From positions 62,001 through 126,000 of the forward strand of contig NZ_JAPYPG010000006.1 in the NCBI RefSeq assembly GCF_029937755.1: a stretch of DNA of 64,000 nucleotides, in the 5' to 3' direction. This document shows positions 44,464-53,385 of the stretch, one piece after another. The notes under the pieces are model-generated. The model did not search any database. It was not told where the DNA came from and saw nothing but the letters and a program-made list of their open reading frames with translations. A program made the position numbers and the translations under genes. This DNA is from Henriciella sp. GTDB taxonomy: Bacteria; Pseudomonadota; Alphaproteobacteria; Caulobacterales; Hyphomonadaceae. Position 1 is the first letter of the stretch; each line of letters begins with the position of its first letter.

Positions 44464-44544
44464 GCCGTGAGAAGGATGCCCGTGAGGGCCCGCCAGGAGA
44501 TTGGCAGGCTGGCATCCGAAGTGTCCGGAGGAATAGGAGACCCC

Positions 44545-45576
44545 ATGCCGCAGACAGATCCCCGCCATGACTGGACCCGAGAAGATATTGCCGCGCTCTA
44601 TGAAGCGCCGCTCGACACGCTGATCGGGCAGGCGCTCGCCGTGAAGGCCGCCAACTGGGCGGACGGCAAGGTCCAGAAGAGCCAGCTCCTCTCGATCAAG
44701 ACCGGCGGCTGCGCCGAAGATTGCGGGTATTGCGCCCAGTCGGCACACTTCGATACGGGCCTGAAGGCTGAAAAGCTGATGCCGCTCGATGACGTGGTTG
44801 CTGCAGCCAGAGAGGCAAAGGCCGGCGGGGCGGATCGCTTCTGCATGGGGGCTGCCTGGCGCAGCCTCAAGGACCGCGATCTCCCGAAGATCGCTGCGAT
44901 GGTCTCTGCCGTTAAAGCCGAAGGCCTGGAGACCTGCGTCACTGCCGGCATGCTTGAGCAGGATCAGGCAAAGGCGCTGAAAGAGGCCGGGCTCGACTAT
45001 TACAATCACAACCTCGACACCTCGCGGGAGTATTACAGCACGGTCGTCTCGACGCGGACCTATGAGGACCGGCTGGAGACGCTCGCCTACTGCCGTGAGG
45101 CGGGCATCAATCTTTGCGTCGGCGGTATCCTTGGCATGGGTGAAGGCCGCGAGGACCGGATCGGCCTGATCCACGAGCTTTCCAAGCTCGACCCGCACCC
45201 CGAAAGCGTGCCGGTCAACATGCTGGTCCCGATCGAGGGCACGCCGCTCGGCGACAGCCCGCCTGTCAGCATTGTTGAAATGGCGCGCGCTCTGGCCGTC
45301 TGCCGCATTGTCTTTCCAAAAAGCTGGATCCGCCTTGCTGCTGGCCGTGAAGCGATGACCGAGGAGGGGCAGGCGCTCTGCCTGCTGGCGGGGGCGAACT
45401 CCATCTTCGTCGGCGACCGCTTGCTGACCACGGACAATCCGGGCGAAACGCGTGACGAGGCGTTGCTGAAGGCGATGGGCTTTGAGCATGCCTCGAAGGA
45501 AGAGACCGCGACAGCAGCAACGCCAGCAACACCTGTGCGCCGTCATACACTGATCGGCGAGCCGCAGTCGGTCTGA
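44545..45576 (+). CDS. bioB: Biotin synthase
   Basis: A 343-residue radical-SAM enzyme that inserts sulfur into dethiobiotin. The [4Fe-4S] motif is CAEDCGYC (Cys-x3-Cys-x2-Cys) in KTGGCAEDCGYCAQSAHF. Other family blocks are YNHNLDTSREYYSTVVSTRT (with the [2Fe-2S] and substrate residues) and LCVGGILGMGE, followed later by LLAGANSIFVGDRLLTT. ATG 44545 is preceded by GGAGGAATAGGAG; in-frame codons upstream to 44446 have no homology. It is the only biotin gene in the window. No BioR-like operator (TTATNNATAA) was seen upstream. It is followed after 20 bases by a HAD hydrolase. Confidence 0.96.
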   Translation: MPQTDPRHDWTREDIAALYEAPLDTLIGQALAVKAANWADGKVQKSQLLSIKTGGCAEDCGYCAQSAHFDTGLKAEKLMPLDDVVAAAREAKAGGADRFCMGAAWRSLKDRDLPKIAAMVSAVKAEGLETCVTAGMLEQDQAKALKEAGLDYYNHNLDTSREYYSTVVSTRTYEDRLETLAYCREAGINLCVGGILGMGEGREDRIGLIHELSKLDPHPESVPVNMLVPIEGTPLGDSPPVSIVEMARALAVCRIVFPKSWIRLAAGREAMTEEGQALCLLAGANSIFVGDRLLTTDNPGETRDEALLKAMGFEHASKEETATAATPATPVRRHTLIGEPQSV

Positions 45577-45596
45577 ACGTACAGGAGAGCAAGTCC

Positions 45597-46250
45597 ATGA
45601 GTGATCGCATCGAGGCGGTGATATGGGATTTCGGGGGCGTTCTGACGTCCTCGCCATTCGAAGCCTTCAACCGCTACGAGGCCGAGCGCGGCCTGCCGAC
45701 TGATTTCATTCGCTCGGTGAATGCCCGCAATGGGGACACCAATGCCTGGGCGAAACTTGAGCAGTCGAAAGTCACCGCAGACGAGTTCGACCAGCTCTTC
45801 CGTGAGGAGAGCAGGGACCTTGGCCATGAAGTACCCGGCAAGGATATTCTCGGGCTTCTGTCCGGAAACCTGCGCCCGCGTGTCGTTGAGGCGCTGAAGC
45901 AGGCCAAGGCGAAGGTGAAAGTCGGCTGCATCACCAACAACGCTCCGGTCGGCAAGGGCGCCGGCATGCAGAACGATGAAGCCCGGGCTAGCGAAATTGC
46001 GAAAGTGTTCGAGCTGTTCGATGAAGTGATCGAGAGTTCCAAGCTTGGTATCCGCAAACCTGACCCACGCATCTACGCGCTGATGTGCGAGGCGCTCGAC
46101 GTCGACCCGAAAAACTGCGTCTATCTTGATGATCTTGGCATCAACCTGAAGCCGGCCAGGGCCATGGGCATGACGACCATCAAGGTGCTCAGTGAGGACC
46201 AGCTTCTCCACGACCTTTCGGAGGCGACGGGATGGCCAGTTCCCGCATAA
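45597..46250 (+). CDS. HAD-family hydrolase
   Basis: A 217-residue haloacid-dehalogenase-like protein. Motif I is AVIWDFGGVLTSSPFEAFNR, with one Asp but Gly-Gly instead of the second Asp, as in dehalogenase or epoxide-hydrolase-N-terminal-type members. Motif II is GCITNNAP, the motif III Lys is in KLGIRKPDPRIY, and motif IV is VYLDDLGINLKPARAMGM. The GGVLTS variant suggests weak phosphatase or dehalogenase activity. The gene follows bioB by 20 bases and overlaps the next lipoprotein gene by 19 bases. Confidence 0.9.
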   Translation: MSDRIEAVIWDFGGVLTSSPFEAFNRYEAERGLPTDFIRSVNARNGDTNAWAKLEQSKVTADEFDQLFREESRDLGHEVPGKDILGLLSGNLRPRVVEALKQAKAKVKVGCITNNAPVGKGAGMQNDEARASEIAKVFELFDEVIESSKLGIRKPDPRIYALMCEALDVDPKNCVYLDDLGINLKPARAMGMTTIKVLSEDQLLHDLSEATGWPVPA

Positions 46251-46843
46251 GGCACGTAAAGGCGGGCCTGATGCTGGCCGCCATGCTCGTCAGTGCCTGC
46301 GGTCAGGAACCCGCTCGCGACACGGTGCGCCTACAGGTCGAGGAAGCGCCTGACTACATGCAGCCCGATGCGGTGCACGAGTCAGAGACCGCAGAGCTGA
46401 CGGAAGAGGCAAAGACGACTGTCGGCAGGTTGCGAGAGATCATCGAGACCAACTCGCTTTACCGGCTGTCTCGCTATGCAGACAGCCAGCCAGGCTTCAT
46501 TTCCAACTTTGCCGGCGCTTCGCACCGCGCTCACTGGGACTTGTTGCGGCGAACGGGGTTTGACCCGATCCTGCGGATGGAAGACTTGCTGGACGGGCCC
46601 TATGGCACGCGTACGGTGGGCGGAGAGACCTGGTATGTGTGGCCGGACCTGGCTGCTCTCGACGCCAGCGACCTGCGTCCGGAGCGTCTGAACTTTCGCC
46701 AGCGTGCGCGGCTGGAGGAACTTGTCGGCGAGGCGGGGATTGAGAAGATAAGACAAGGCAGTGGCTATCCGGGTGTTCGCATGGCGATCGCCTCAGATGG
46801 CCGCTGGCTCTATTATGTCCATGAGACGCAAAGCGAGGATTGA
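46232..46843 (+). CDS. Uncharacterised lipoprotein, 203 residues
   Basis: It has a lipoprotein signal ([13 protein letters not shown], Cys23) and a mature part with [20 protein letters not shown]. The sequence [20 protein letters not shown] and the aromatic-rich [19 protein letters not shown] come later. I do not recognise a family. It overlaps the HAD gene by 19 bases and is followed by the pterin dehydratase after 5 bases, so the bioB-HAD-lipoprotein-dehydratase run probably forms one transcript without an obvious common pathway. Confidence 0.75.
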   Translation: MASSRIRHVKAGLMLAAMLVSACGQEPARDTVRLQVEEAPDYMQPDAVHESETAELTEEAKTTVGRLREIIETNSLYRLSRYADSQPGFISNFAGASHRAHWDLLRRTGFDPILRMEDLLDGPYGTRTVGGETWYVWPDLAALDASDLRPERLNFRQRARLEELVGEAGIEKIRQGSGYPGVRMAIASDGRWLYYVHETQSED

Positions 46844-46848
46844 TCCCT

Positions 46849-47139
46849 ATGGCAGACAAGATGGACCCCGGCACGGCAATCGGTCAGCTCAAGGGCTGGG
46901 ACAAGGCCGATGGCAAGGAAGCCATTACAAAGACCTTCAAGTTCGCCGATTTCTCGACCGCTTTCGGATTTATGAGCGCGATGGCGACGCAGGCCGAAAA
47001 GGCCGACCATCATCCCGAATGGTTCAATGTCTACAATACCGTCGAGGTCACGCTCACAACGCATGATGCCGGTGGCGTCACGCAAAAGGACATTGATCTC
47101 GCCGGGAAGATGGACGCCCTGGCGGGCAAACTCGCCTAG
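46849..47139 (+). CDS. phhB: 4a-hydroxytetrahydrobiopterin dehydratase
   Basis: A 96-residue pterin-4a-carbinolamine dehydratase. The catalytic core is [20 protein letters not shown], with the His-His and Trp residues of the active site, followed by [16 protein letters not shown]. It recycles the pterin cofactor of phenylalanine hydroxylase. No hydroxylase gene is in the window. ATG 46849 is used. Its TAG interlocks with the stop of the opposing hybrid kinase within CCTAGG. Confidence 0.92.
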   Translation: MADKMDPGTAIGQLKGWDKADGKEAITKTFKFADFSTAFGFMSAMATQAEKADHHPEWFNVYNTVEVTLTTHDAGGVTQKDIDLAGKMDALAGKLA

Positions 47140-47142
47140 GCG
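47133..47142. repeat. Palindrome CGCCTAGGCG interlocking two convergent stops
   Basis: A perfect 10-bp palindrome in which both TAG stops share CTAG: the dehydratase stop is 47137-47139 and the kinase stop is 47136-47138 on the other strand. Confidence 0.5.
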
Positions 47143-48836
47143 CGCTTTTTCTGCATCATGGAATCGAGGCTGCTGCCGTAGCGGCCATCCATTTCATCGT
47201 CGTCATCCTCTGAATGAGCGGATACGCCTGACAGGGATCGGCGCAGAACGGACATCAGCTGACGTTCGTCGATCGGCTTTGCGACGTAGCCACACATACC
47301 GAGTGCGAGATAGCGCTCGCGATCCCCGGCCATGGCATCGGCCGTCAGGGCCACGACAGGAACGTTCGACCAGGGCTCGTCACTGGCACGGATGTGTTCA
47401 AGCGTTTCCGGGCCATCCATCTCAGGCATGTGAATGTCGAGCAGGACAATATCGATATGGTGTGCGGAAAGCTGCTGCAGCGCCTCTATGCCGCTATCAG
47501 CTTCCAGCACTTCCAGGCCGAGCGGCTCGACGAAGAGGCGCGCAACGCGGCGATTGATATGATTGTCATCAACAATGAGGGCGGTTTTTCCGGTGAGACC
47601 TGTATGTTCGCTTGTCTCGGGGCGGAGCGATGATTCCGGAACGGCGCTTACATCTCGCAACGGTTCTTTAGATCTCGTTGCGGGTCGGGCAACACGGCCT
47701 GCTTCGATTGTGAGGGTGAATATGGATCCCTTACCCCTCTTGGAAACGACGCTGATATCCCCGCCCATCTTGCGGGCAAGCTTGCGTGAAATCGCAAGTC
47801 CAAGACCTGTCCCGCCATAGGAGCGGGTGGTTGAGTGGTCGGCCTGGTGGAAGTTCTGGAAAAGCTTTTCAACCTGCTCTTCCGTCATACCGATGCCGGT
47901 ATCGGACACATGGATCTTGAGCCGGGCCCGGTTCGGATCCTCGGTGTCTTCCGACGTTGCGGCGACAATTACGCCACCTTCATGGGTGAACTTCAGGGCA
48001 TTCGATACGAGATTATCGATGCACTGGCGCAGGCGAACGGGGTCGAACTCCAGCTGCGAGGGAACCGACTTGTCGACAATCATGCGCAGTGAGAGGCCCT
48101 TTTCCGTGGCTTTTGGCCGGTAGAAGCTCTCGGTACGGCGCAATTTGTGGCGCAGGTCGTCCGAGATGGGTGTGATTTCCAGCTTGCCGGCCTCGATCTT
48201 TGACAGGTCGAGAATATCATTGAGCAGCGTCATCAGCGATTTCGAGCAGTCGAGTATCGCCTCGACCATTTCGCATTCATCCTGCTTCAGGTCACGATGA
48301 CCAAGCGCCTGCGCCATGCCAAGTATGCCATTGAGCGGCGTGCGGATTTCATGGCTCATGGAGGCGAGAAATTCCGACTTTGCCTCGCTGGCGGCAAGCG
48401 CTTCACGCTTGGCATGACGGAGCTTTCGTTCGTGTTCGCGGACGTCGGTGATGTCGGAGCTGATGCAGAGAACGGTGCCGTCCGGCAGTTTCGAAAACGT
48501 GGCCTTGATCGCCCGGCCATCCGTCGTCTCGACATCGATTGTGCCGAAGTTCCTGACCTGCGTTACCAGATGCTTGGTATATGTCTCAAGATCTATGCCT
48601 TGCGCGGCGAATTTGACGCCTGTTGCAAGGATGGCACGCGTGCTGTTGTACATCGCGTCTTCCAGCGACTGGCCTTCATCGAGCAGACGATAGAATTCGG
48701 GAAAGTGCGAGCGGGCGGTCTCGTTCACGTAGAGGAGGCTGAAATCGGAAGCATGCAAGGCGAAGCCGTTGTCGATCTGCGCCACGGCTTCCAGCATCTG
48801 ATCCAAACTCAGGTTCAGGGCTTTTCTCTTTGGCAC
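47136..48836 (-). CDS. Hybrid sensor histidine kinase/response regulator
   Basis: A 566-residue cytoplasmic kinase. An N-terminal PAS-like domain (about residues 15-130: [20 protein letters not shown]) is followed by a HisKA domain with His162 in [12 protein letters not shown], and a HATPase with [25 protein letters not shown] and [15 protein letters not shown]-terminal receiver has [20 protein letters not shown], the phosphoacceptor Asp in [15 protein letters not shown], and the Lys in GYVAKPID. No transmembrane segment is visible. I chose GTG 48836 because GGGAGGAAAGTAC sits just before it; a TTG at 48875 would be the only upstream option. The output partner is not in the window. Confidence 0.93.
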   Translation of the reverse strand: MPKRKALNLSLDQMLEAVAQIDNGFALHASDFSLLYVNETARSHFPEFYRLLDEGQSLEDAMYNSTRAILATGVKFAAQGIDLETYTKHLVTQVRNFGTIDVETTDGRAIKATFSKLPDGTVLCISSDITDVREHERKLRHAKREALAASEAKSEFLASMSHEIRTPLNGILGMAQALGHRDLKQDECEMVEAILDCSKSLMTLLNDILDLSKIEAGKLEITPISDDLRHKLRRTESFYRPKATEKGLSLRMIVDKSVPSQLEFDPVRLRQCIDNLVSNALKFTHEGGVIVAATSEDTEDPNRARLKIHVSDTGIGMTEEQVEKLFQNFHQADHSTTRSYGGTGLGLAISRKLARKMGGDISVVSKRGKGSIFTLTIEAGRVARPATRSKEPLRDVSAVPESSLRPETSEHTGLTGKTALIVDDNHINRRVARLFVEPLGLEVLEADSGIEALQQLSAHHIDIVLLDIHMPEMDGPETLEHIRASDEPWSNVPVVALTADAMAGDRERYLALGMCGYVAKPIDERQLMSVLRRSLSGVSAHSEDDDDEMDGRYGSSLDSMMQKKRA

Positions 48837-49005
48837 GTACTTTCCTCCCACGCTTTTCCCCCGCGTTTGCCCCAAATTGCATTAGAATCGTTGAGAAATT
48901 CTTCATGAGCGCGAGACGCCCATGAGCCAGAAGTCTGCTTGACGTTTGCCGGCCAAGCTGGAACTGAGGCACCATGATCAAGAATACATGCGAAGGGAGA
49001 GAGGC

Positions 49006-49779
49006 ATGGGCCGCGTAGCAGGAAAGATGGCGCTGGTGACTGGCGGGGCGCAGGGGCTCGGCGAGGCAACCGCGAAAATGCTGGCGCGCGAAGGCGCCAA
49101 GGTCGCCGTGACGGACGTCAATGGTGAAGGCGCGACGAAGGTCGCTGCCGAGATAAATGCAGAGCTGGGCGAGGGCACCGCCTTTGCCTGGCAGCATGAT
49201 GTAACCGATGCGGATCGCTGGCAGGCCGTGCTGAAAGAGGCCCATGAGGCCATGGGCGGTCTGAATATCCTGGTCAACAATGCCGGTATCGGCTCGCTTG
49301 GCTCGGTCGAGGACGAGAATTACGAGACTTTCCGCAAGGTCCAGGAAGTCGACGTCGACTCCATTTTCCATGGCTGCAAGTATGCGATCCCGCTGATGCG
49401 TGACCACGGCCTTGGCTCGATCATCAACATCTCATCCATCGCCGGCATTGTCGCGAGTGGCAATTACATTGCTTACAATACGGCGAAGGCGGCAGTGCGT
49501 CATATGTCGAAGTCGATTGCGCTGCACTGTGCCAAGACCGGTGGCAAGATCCGCTGCAATTCGGTGCACCCCGTTTTTATCAACACGCCCATTCTCGACC
49601 GGACCAAGGAAATGTTCGGTGAAGAGGAAGCGCTCGCCAAGCTGGGCCGGCAGATTCCCCTCGGCAAGGTCGGTGAGCCCGACGATATCGCCTATGCGGT
49701 GCTCTATCTCGCCTCCGATGAGAGCAAGCTCATTACGGGCATCGAACTCAAGGTCGATGGCGGTATTTCGGCGATGTAA
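49006..49779 (+). CDS. Short-chain dehydrogenase/reductase
   Basis: A 257-residue classical SDR. The cofactor site is ALVTGGAQGLGEATAKMLA with Asp in VAVTDVNGEG, which favours NAD(H). NNAGIGSLGSVED is the NNAG motif, and the catalytic Ser is in INISSIAGIVASG with Tyr/Lys in YIAYNTAKAAVRHM. The tail GIELKVDGGISAM is typical. It resembles cyclopentanol- or hydroxysteroid-type SDRs; substrate cannot be told. GAAGGGAGAGAGGC precedes ATG 49006. It ends at a palindrome shared with the facing small gene. Confidence 0.92.
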   Translation: MGRVAGKMALVTGGAQGLGEATAKMLAREGAKVAVTDVNGEGATKVAAEINAELGEGTAFAWQHDVTDADRWQAVLKEAHEAMGGLNILVNNAGIGSLGSVEDENYETFRKVQEVDVDSIFHGCKYAIPLMRDHGLGSIINISSIAGIVASGNYIAYNTAKAAVRHMSKSIALHCAKTGGKIRCNSVHPVFINTPILDRTKEMFGEEEALAKLGRQIPLGKVGEPDDIAYAVLYLASDESKLITGIELKVDGGISAM

Positions 49780-49786
49780 TCACGGG

Positions 49787-49798
49787 CTGAGCGCTCAG
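49787..49798. repeat. Palindrome CTGAGCGCTCAG at a convergent gene end
   Basis: A perfect 12-bp palindrome, 7 bases after the SDR stop, covering the TGA (49795-49797) of the facing 83-residue gene. Confidence 0.45.
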
Positions 49799-50046
49799 GA
49801 TTCCGGGTAGGGCGCGCCGAGCTTGTCTTCGCGCACCAGTTTGCGCTGGTGGCGTGACCGCGTGATCGGCGCGACCTTCCATGCGATGGGAATGGCCAGC
49901 AAGGCGGAGAGCGCAAAGACCGCCGGGATCGCGTATTCAGCATAGGCCTGAAGCGGCGTCGCCAGAACGGCGATCATGCCTATTCCGTAAATGACGAACG
50001 CGGCCATGCCGTAGATGAGAAGGGTGATGGCAAGTCGATTGGACAT
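49795..50046 (-). CDS. Small two-helix membrane protein, 83 residues
   Basis: Two hydrophobic helices (LAITLLIYGMAAFVIYGIGM and AIPAVFALSALLAIPIAWKV) are separated by a short loop. A basic cytoplasmic tail follows (ITRSRHQRKLVREDKLGAPY). I do not recognise a family. It is divergent from the following exported protein gene. Confidence 0.68.
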   Translation of the reverse strand: MSNRLAITLLIYGMAAFVIYGIGMIAVLATPLQAYAEYAIPAVFALSALLAIPIAWKVAPITRSRHQRKLVREDKLGAPYPES

Positions 50047-50138
50047 TGATTTGCTCCAAATCTCGGTGGTTCTATACCGTTAAAACTGAAATCAGGGCCT
50101 CTCCGTTCCCCGGACGGGCACGATTGGGAGGGATTTTC

Positions 50139-50888
50139 ATGCAAGCGAACACCGTTCTGGCCGTGCTTGGACTCGCAATAGCCTCGAGTGCTTGCGCAAT
50201 GGCTGAAACAGAAAACCTTGCAGACCCGGCCACTGCGTCATTGACGGGGGAAGCGTGTCCCGATGTCGGCGAACGCGCCTATTTCTTCTGGATGCAGCCG
50301 CGCTCCGCCGAACCCGGCGACGAGATTTCCCTCTCTCCATACTGGACGGACATGCCAGGCAGCTACAACGACCTGCCACCCGGTTGTGTCGGCGATCTCG
50401 AGGCGTTTCCCGAAGACGCGGTCACGTTCGACCGTCAGGATGATGGTCTTGCCATTGCTTCCATCAGCGCTGACGCCGAGCCGGGCACTCGGGTTCGGCT
50501 GGAGGCCACTTATAGGGGCGCGTATGCGTTGAGCGGCATTGTCGACATCTACCGTGAGGAAGAGAATCCGCTGGTTGGCTTGTGGCGCCAGGCCGGGGAC
50601 TCCTGTCCCCCGGAAAGCGCTGTGCGCGAGCTGGTCTTCACCGGCGGTAATGAAATGAGCGTCACCTGGACGCCATTCGAGGTCTACAAGGACTACTGGG
50701 CTGACTACCAGTATGATCCCCAAACCGGAGCCTTCAGTTTCGAGGTAGAGGGCGGCAACCAGATTCCAGAGGATATCGTTGCGGCCGGGACGGCGCAGGT
50801 CGATGGCGACCGGCTGGTCTTCAAGGATGTTTTCTTCGGTACGCCGAGGCAAGCAGAGGGTGGCTGCCGCGCCACATTCGTGCGCTAG
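50139..50888 (+). CDS. Uncharacterised exported protein, 249 residues
   Basis: ATG 50139 follows GGGAGGGA. The signal LAVLGLAIASSAC suggests a lipoprotein with Cys19 (the -3 Ser is tolerated). The mature protein is acidic and beta-like, with Cys residues in GEACPDVGE, PPGCVGDLE, GDSCPPESA and GGCRATFVR that may pair into two disulfides. The second half, starting NPLVGLWRQAGDSCPPES, resembles a small lipocalin-like domain, by shape only. It has no recognised family. Confidence 0.68.
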   Translation: MQANTVLAVLGLAIASSACAMAETENLADPATASLTGEACPDVGERAYFFWMQPRSAEPGDEISLSPYWTDMPGSYNDLPPGCVGDLEAFPEDAVTFDRQDDGLAIASISADAEPGTRVRLEATYRGAYALSGIVDIYREEENPLVGLWRQAGDSCPPESAVRELVFTGGNEMSVTWTPFEVYKDYWADYQYDPQTGAFSFEVEGGNQIPEDIVAAGTAQVDGDRLVFKDVFFGTPRQAEGGCRATFVR

Positions 50889-50967
50889 TCCAGGCCATCC
50901 CAGAAACAGGTTGCGGCCGGCCAAATGTTCATGTAATGTTCCAAGCCTCAAAGCAGGAGGCTGGGAT

Positions 50968-51339
50968 ATGATCGGATATGTGACGCTGGGTACGAACGAC
51001 CTTGAGCGGGCGGCGAAATTCTATGATGCCATCGCCGCGGAAATGGGCACCGGCAGGATGATGGAGTTCGACACCTTCATCGCCTGGGGCAAGCCGGACG
51101 GGCCGGCAGGCTTTGCCGCGACCAAGCCTTATGACGGCAAGCCTGCGACGGTCGGCAACGGCATGATGGTCGCGCTGCAGGCGAAGGACAAGGAACAGGT
51201 TCAGAAGCTCTACGAGATTGCACTTGCCAATGGCGGCACCGATGAGGGGGCGCCGGGCCCACGCGGCGATGACGGTTTCTATGCCGCCTATTTCCGCGAT
51301 CCCGACGGCAACAAGCTCAACGCCTTCACCATGGTCTGA
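50968..51339 (+). CDS. VOC family protein
   Basis: A 123-residue glyoxalase-like protein: MIGYVTLGTNDLERAAKFYD at the N-terminus and FYAAYFRDPDGNKLNAFTMV at the end, with the DPDGN turn. The final metal-ligand Glu is replaced by Ala (NAFTM), as in several non-enzymatic or substrate-binding VOC members. AGCAGGAGGCTGGG precedes ATG 50968. It is a single gene. Confidence 0.88.
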   Translation: MIGYVTLGTNDLERAAKFYDAIAAEMGTGRMMEFDTFIAWGKPDGPAGFAATKPYDGKPATVGNGMMVALQAKDKEQVQKLYEIALANGGTDEGAPGPRGDDGFYAAYFRDPDGNKLNAFTMV

Positions 51340-51375
51340 TGCAGGCGATGGCGCCGGCGCGATGGCCTTCGACGC

Positions 51376-51912
51376 TTAGTCCAGGCCTGTCATTGGCTGG
51401 CGTGTGTAGGTGATGGTGTTGCCTTTCGGATAGGAGGTAAGCTCCAGCCGGTCTTCGCTGAGGCTGAGGATACCGTAGCAGAGCGCCTCGCCGGTATCGG
51501 TGGATGTCATCGTGATGAGCTCCATGTCGGCTGCGTCGCCCGGTACGTCCGGGCAGGTCTCGACGGACTGCAAGGTCTCTGTGGAGAGGACTTTGCCGTC
51601 ATATATCATCGTCACGCTGCCATCGATGATCGACATTTCCGAACGGTCATCCTCGCCGGACACCCAGTCGCCTTCGAGGTCGTCAACCAGAGGCGAGACC
51701 TCGTCCGTACTGGCGTCGTCGTTCATGCTGGCATCTTCGGTCATGGATGTTCCGGACATATCGCCTGCCGCGTCCTGTTCCTCAGGGAGTGCCGCGTCGC
51801 TTTCCATCGGTGCTTCCGATGCAGGCGTCTGTTCTGCAGGGTCGGAGTCCCCGCATGCGGATAGGAGGAAAAGTGTCGAGGCGCTGGCGAGTACGGTCTG
51901 CTTCCAGTTCAT
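51376..51912 (-). CDS. Small acidic lipoprotein, 178 residues
   Basis: The lipoprotein signal ends FLLSAC (Cys20). A low-complexity Ser/Ala/Asp/Glu/Met segment (about residues 22-75) tethers a small C-terminal domain of 100 residues with WVSGEDDRSEMSIIDGSVTM, two Cys (ETCPDVPG, ALCYGILS) and a final strand EDRLELTSYPKGNTITYTR. I do not recognise a family. It is a lone gene after the MFS gene on the same strand, with 76 bases between. Confidence 0.7.
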   Translation of the reverse strand: MNWKQTVLASASTLFLLSACGDSDPAEQTPASEAPMESDAALPEEQDAAGDMSGTSMTEDASMNDDASTDEVSPLVDDLEGDWVSGEDDRSEMSIIDGSVTMIYDGKVLSTETLQSVETCPDVPGDAADMELITMTSTDTGEALCYGILSLSEDRLELTSYPKGNTITYTRQPMTGLD

Positions 51913-51988
51913 GAGAGTCTCCTGCTGGACGAGTATGAAAAACTTACGTCCGGCAGGCTGTCTCGTTCCGTCGCTCGGGTTCTGGCGC

Positions 51989-53221
51989 TCAAGCCTCCGG
52001 GCTTGAAGAGGAAGAATTGCGATACAGCCGATAGAGCAAAAGGGCTCCCATCATAGCCGCACTGACGAAGAGTGGCAGGCGGTGCTCGAAGGAATAGAGC
52101 GTCGCGCCCAGCAGCGGACCGAAAATGAACCCGGACGGCGGGGCGGCCGAGAGCAGGGCCGCCGCGCTGCCTTGCTCGTGGCGCTCGACCGAAAGACTGC
52201 CCAGCGCGTTGGCTGCGGGAACTGCCAGGGCTGACCCCATTCCGACGAGGCCAAAGGCCAGGCAGAGCGCTGTGAAGGACATGAATTCGGCAGCGGCGAC
52301 ATAGCCTGCCACGATGCAGAAGAGCCCGACAGGCAGGATGCGTTTCGGGTCCGGCCGGAACGGTTGAACATAGCCGAACTGCACCACGATCAGCGCAATC
52401 GACATGCAGGCAAAGGCAATCCCCGTGGCCTGGACGCTGGCGGCCTTAGCAAGGTCGAAGCGGTCCTCGATCAGCCAGGCCAGCGTCTGCTGGATAGCGC
52501 CGACCGCCACGAAATAGCAGAACAGGAAGGCCAGGTGAGGAAAGACTCGCGGGTCGCGTATCCGCAAGGGTTCGGGCCGTGAGCGATCACGATTGCCGCG
52601 CGAGGGCGGCAGCATGTAGCCGATAACGATACCGGCAAAGGCACAGAAGAGAATCGACCCCCAGATCGGCGCCAGGGCGCCAAACTCTGCCAGCACGCTT
52701 GCACCGGCCGGGCCGAGGATCGAGCCCAGCCCCATCGCCGCCGCGAGCATGCCAAGCCCTCCGGCGCGTGTATCCGGTGTGGTCGCATCCGTCATCGCGG
52801 CCATGGAGGCGGGTTGCAGGCCGGGTGAGAGCAGGCCGAAGAAAAGACGGGTGAAGACCAGCAGGAAGAACGTCGACATCCCGGTCACAAGCCCGGCGAG
52901 CGCCGCCTGGAGCGCAAACAGGAACATCATGTTCGTCGATGCCATGGCAAAGAGCGAAAAGACCATGATCCGCTTGCGGCCGAAGCGATCGGCCCAGCGC
53001 CCCCATTGCGGGATCATCAAGGCATAGATCGCCGCCGACAGGGTCAGGATGCCGGCGACCTGAATCTCGGTCAGGCCCGCTTCGCGCGCCAGCGGAGCGA
53101 CCACGACGAAATTGATCGTCATGCCAGCCCCCATGGCGACGCTGCCGAAGGCGATGGTGATTTTCTGTAACCCCGTGAGCGGCCTCAGCGGCACGTCCAT
53201 TCCGGTGTGCTGAACTGTCAT
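51989..53221 (-). CDS. Major facilitator superfamily transporter
   Basis: A 410-residue inner-membrane protein with twelve predicted helices. The loop 2-3 motif GRWADRFGRKRIMVFSL is the classical MFS motif A (GxxxDRxGRR). Helices such as GMLAAAMGLGSILGPAGASV match the motif C region of drug-proton antiporters (DHA1 type), and a long central loop contains GNRDRSRPEPLRIRDP. Export of a drug or metabolite by proton antiport is the most likely role; substrate is unknown. No regulator is adjacent. Confidence 0.92.
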   Translation of the reverse strand: MTVQHTGMDVPLRPLTGLQKITIAFGSVAMGAGMTINFVVVAPLAREAGLTEIQVAGILTLSAAIYALMIPQWGRWADRFGRKRIMVFSLFAMASTNMMFLFALQAALAGLVTGMSTFFLLVFTRLFFGLLSPGLQPASMAAMTDATTPDTRAGGLGMLAAAMGLGSILGPAGASVLAEFGALAPIWGSILFCAFAGIVIGYMLPPSRGNRDRSRPEPLRIRDPRVFPHLAFLFCYFVAVGAIQQTLAWLIEDRFDLAKAASVQATGIAFACMSIALIVVQFGYVQPFRPDPKRILPVGLFCIVAGYVAAAEFMSFTALCLAFGLVGMGSALAVPAANALGSLSVERHEQGSAAALLSAAPPSGFIFGPLLGATLYSFEHRLPLFVSAAMMGALLLYRLYRNSSSSSPEA

Positions 53222-53385
53222 CGCTTAGGGGTCCTCCATGATCCAGACTGGCCTGCGCCGGGGAGTGGGGCAAGGCAAACGTCGCGGAAAGGCACGGCGT
53301 GGCCGCAACGTTATCCGTAACTCCCCTTATTTGGCCTGCCACGTCACATGTCAGACTGAGGCTTTCCGAAGCCGGAGAGGCTGAT

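Noticed and set aside
44407..44544. A BioR operator upstream of bioB
   Set aside because: No TTATNNATAA-like palindrome was found in the interval.
43477..45657. A 726-codon minus-strand frame across divL and bioB
   Set aside because: It lies antisense to two certain genes, has no recognisable domain, and is explained by GC-rich codon bias leaving the complementary frame open.
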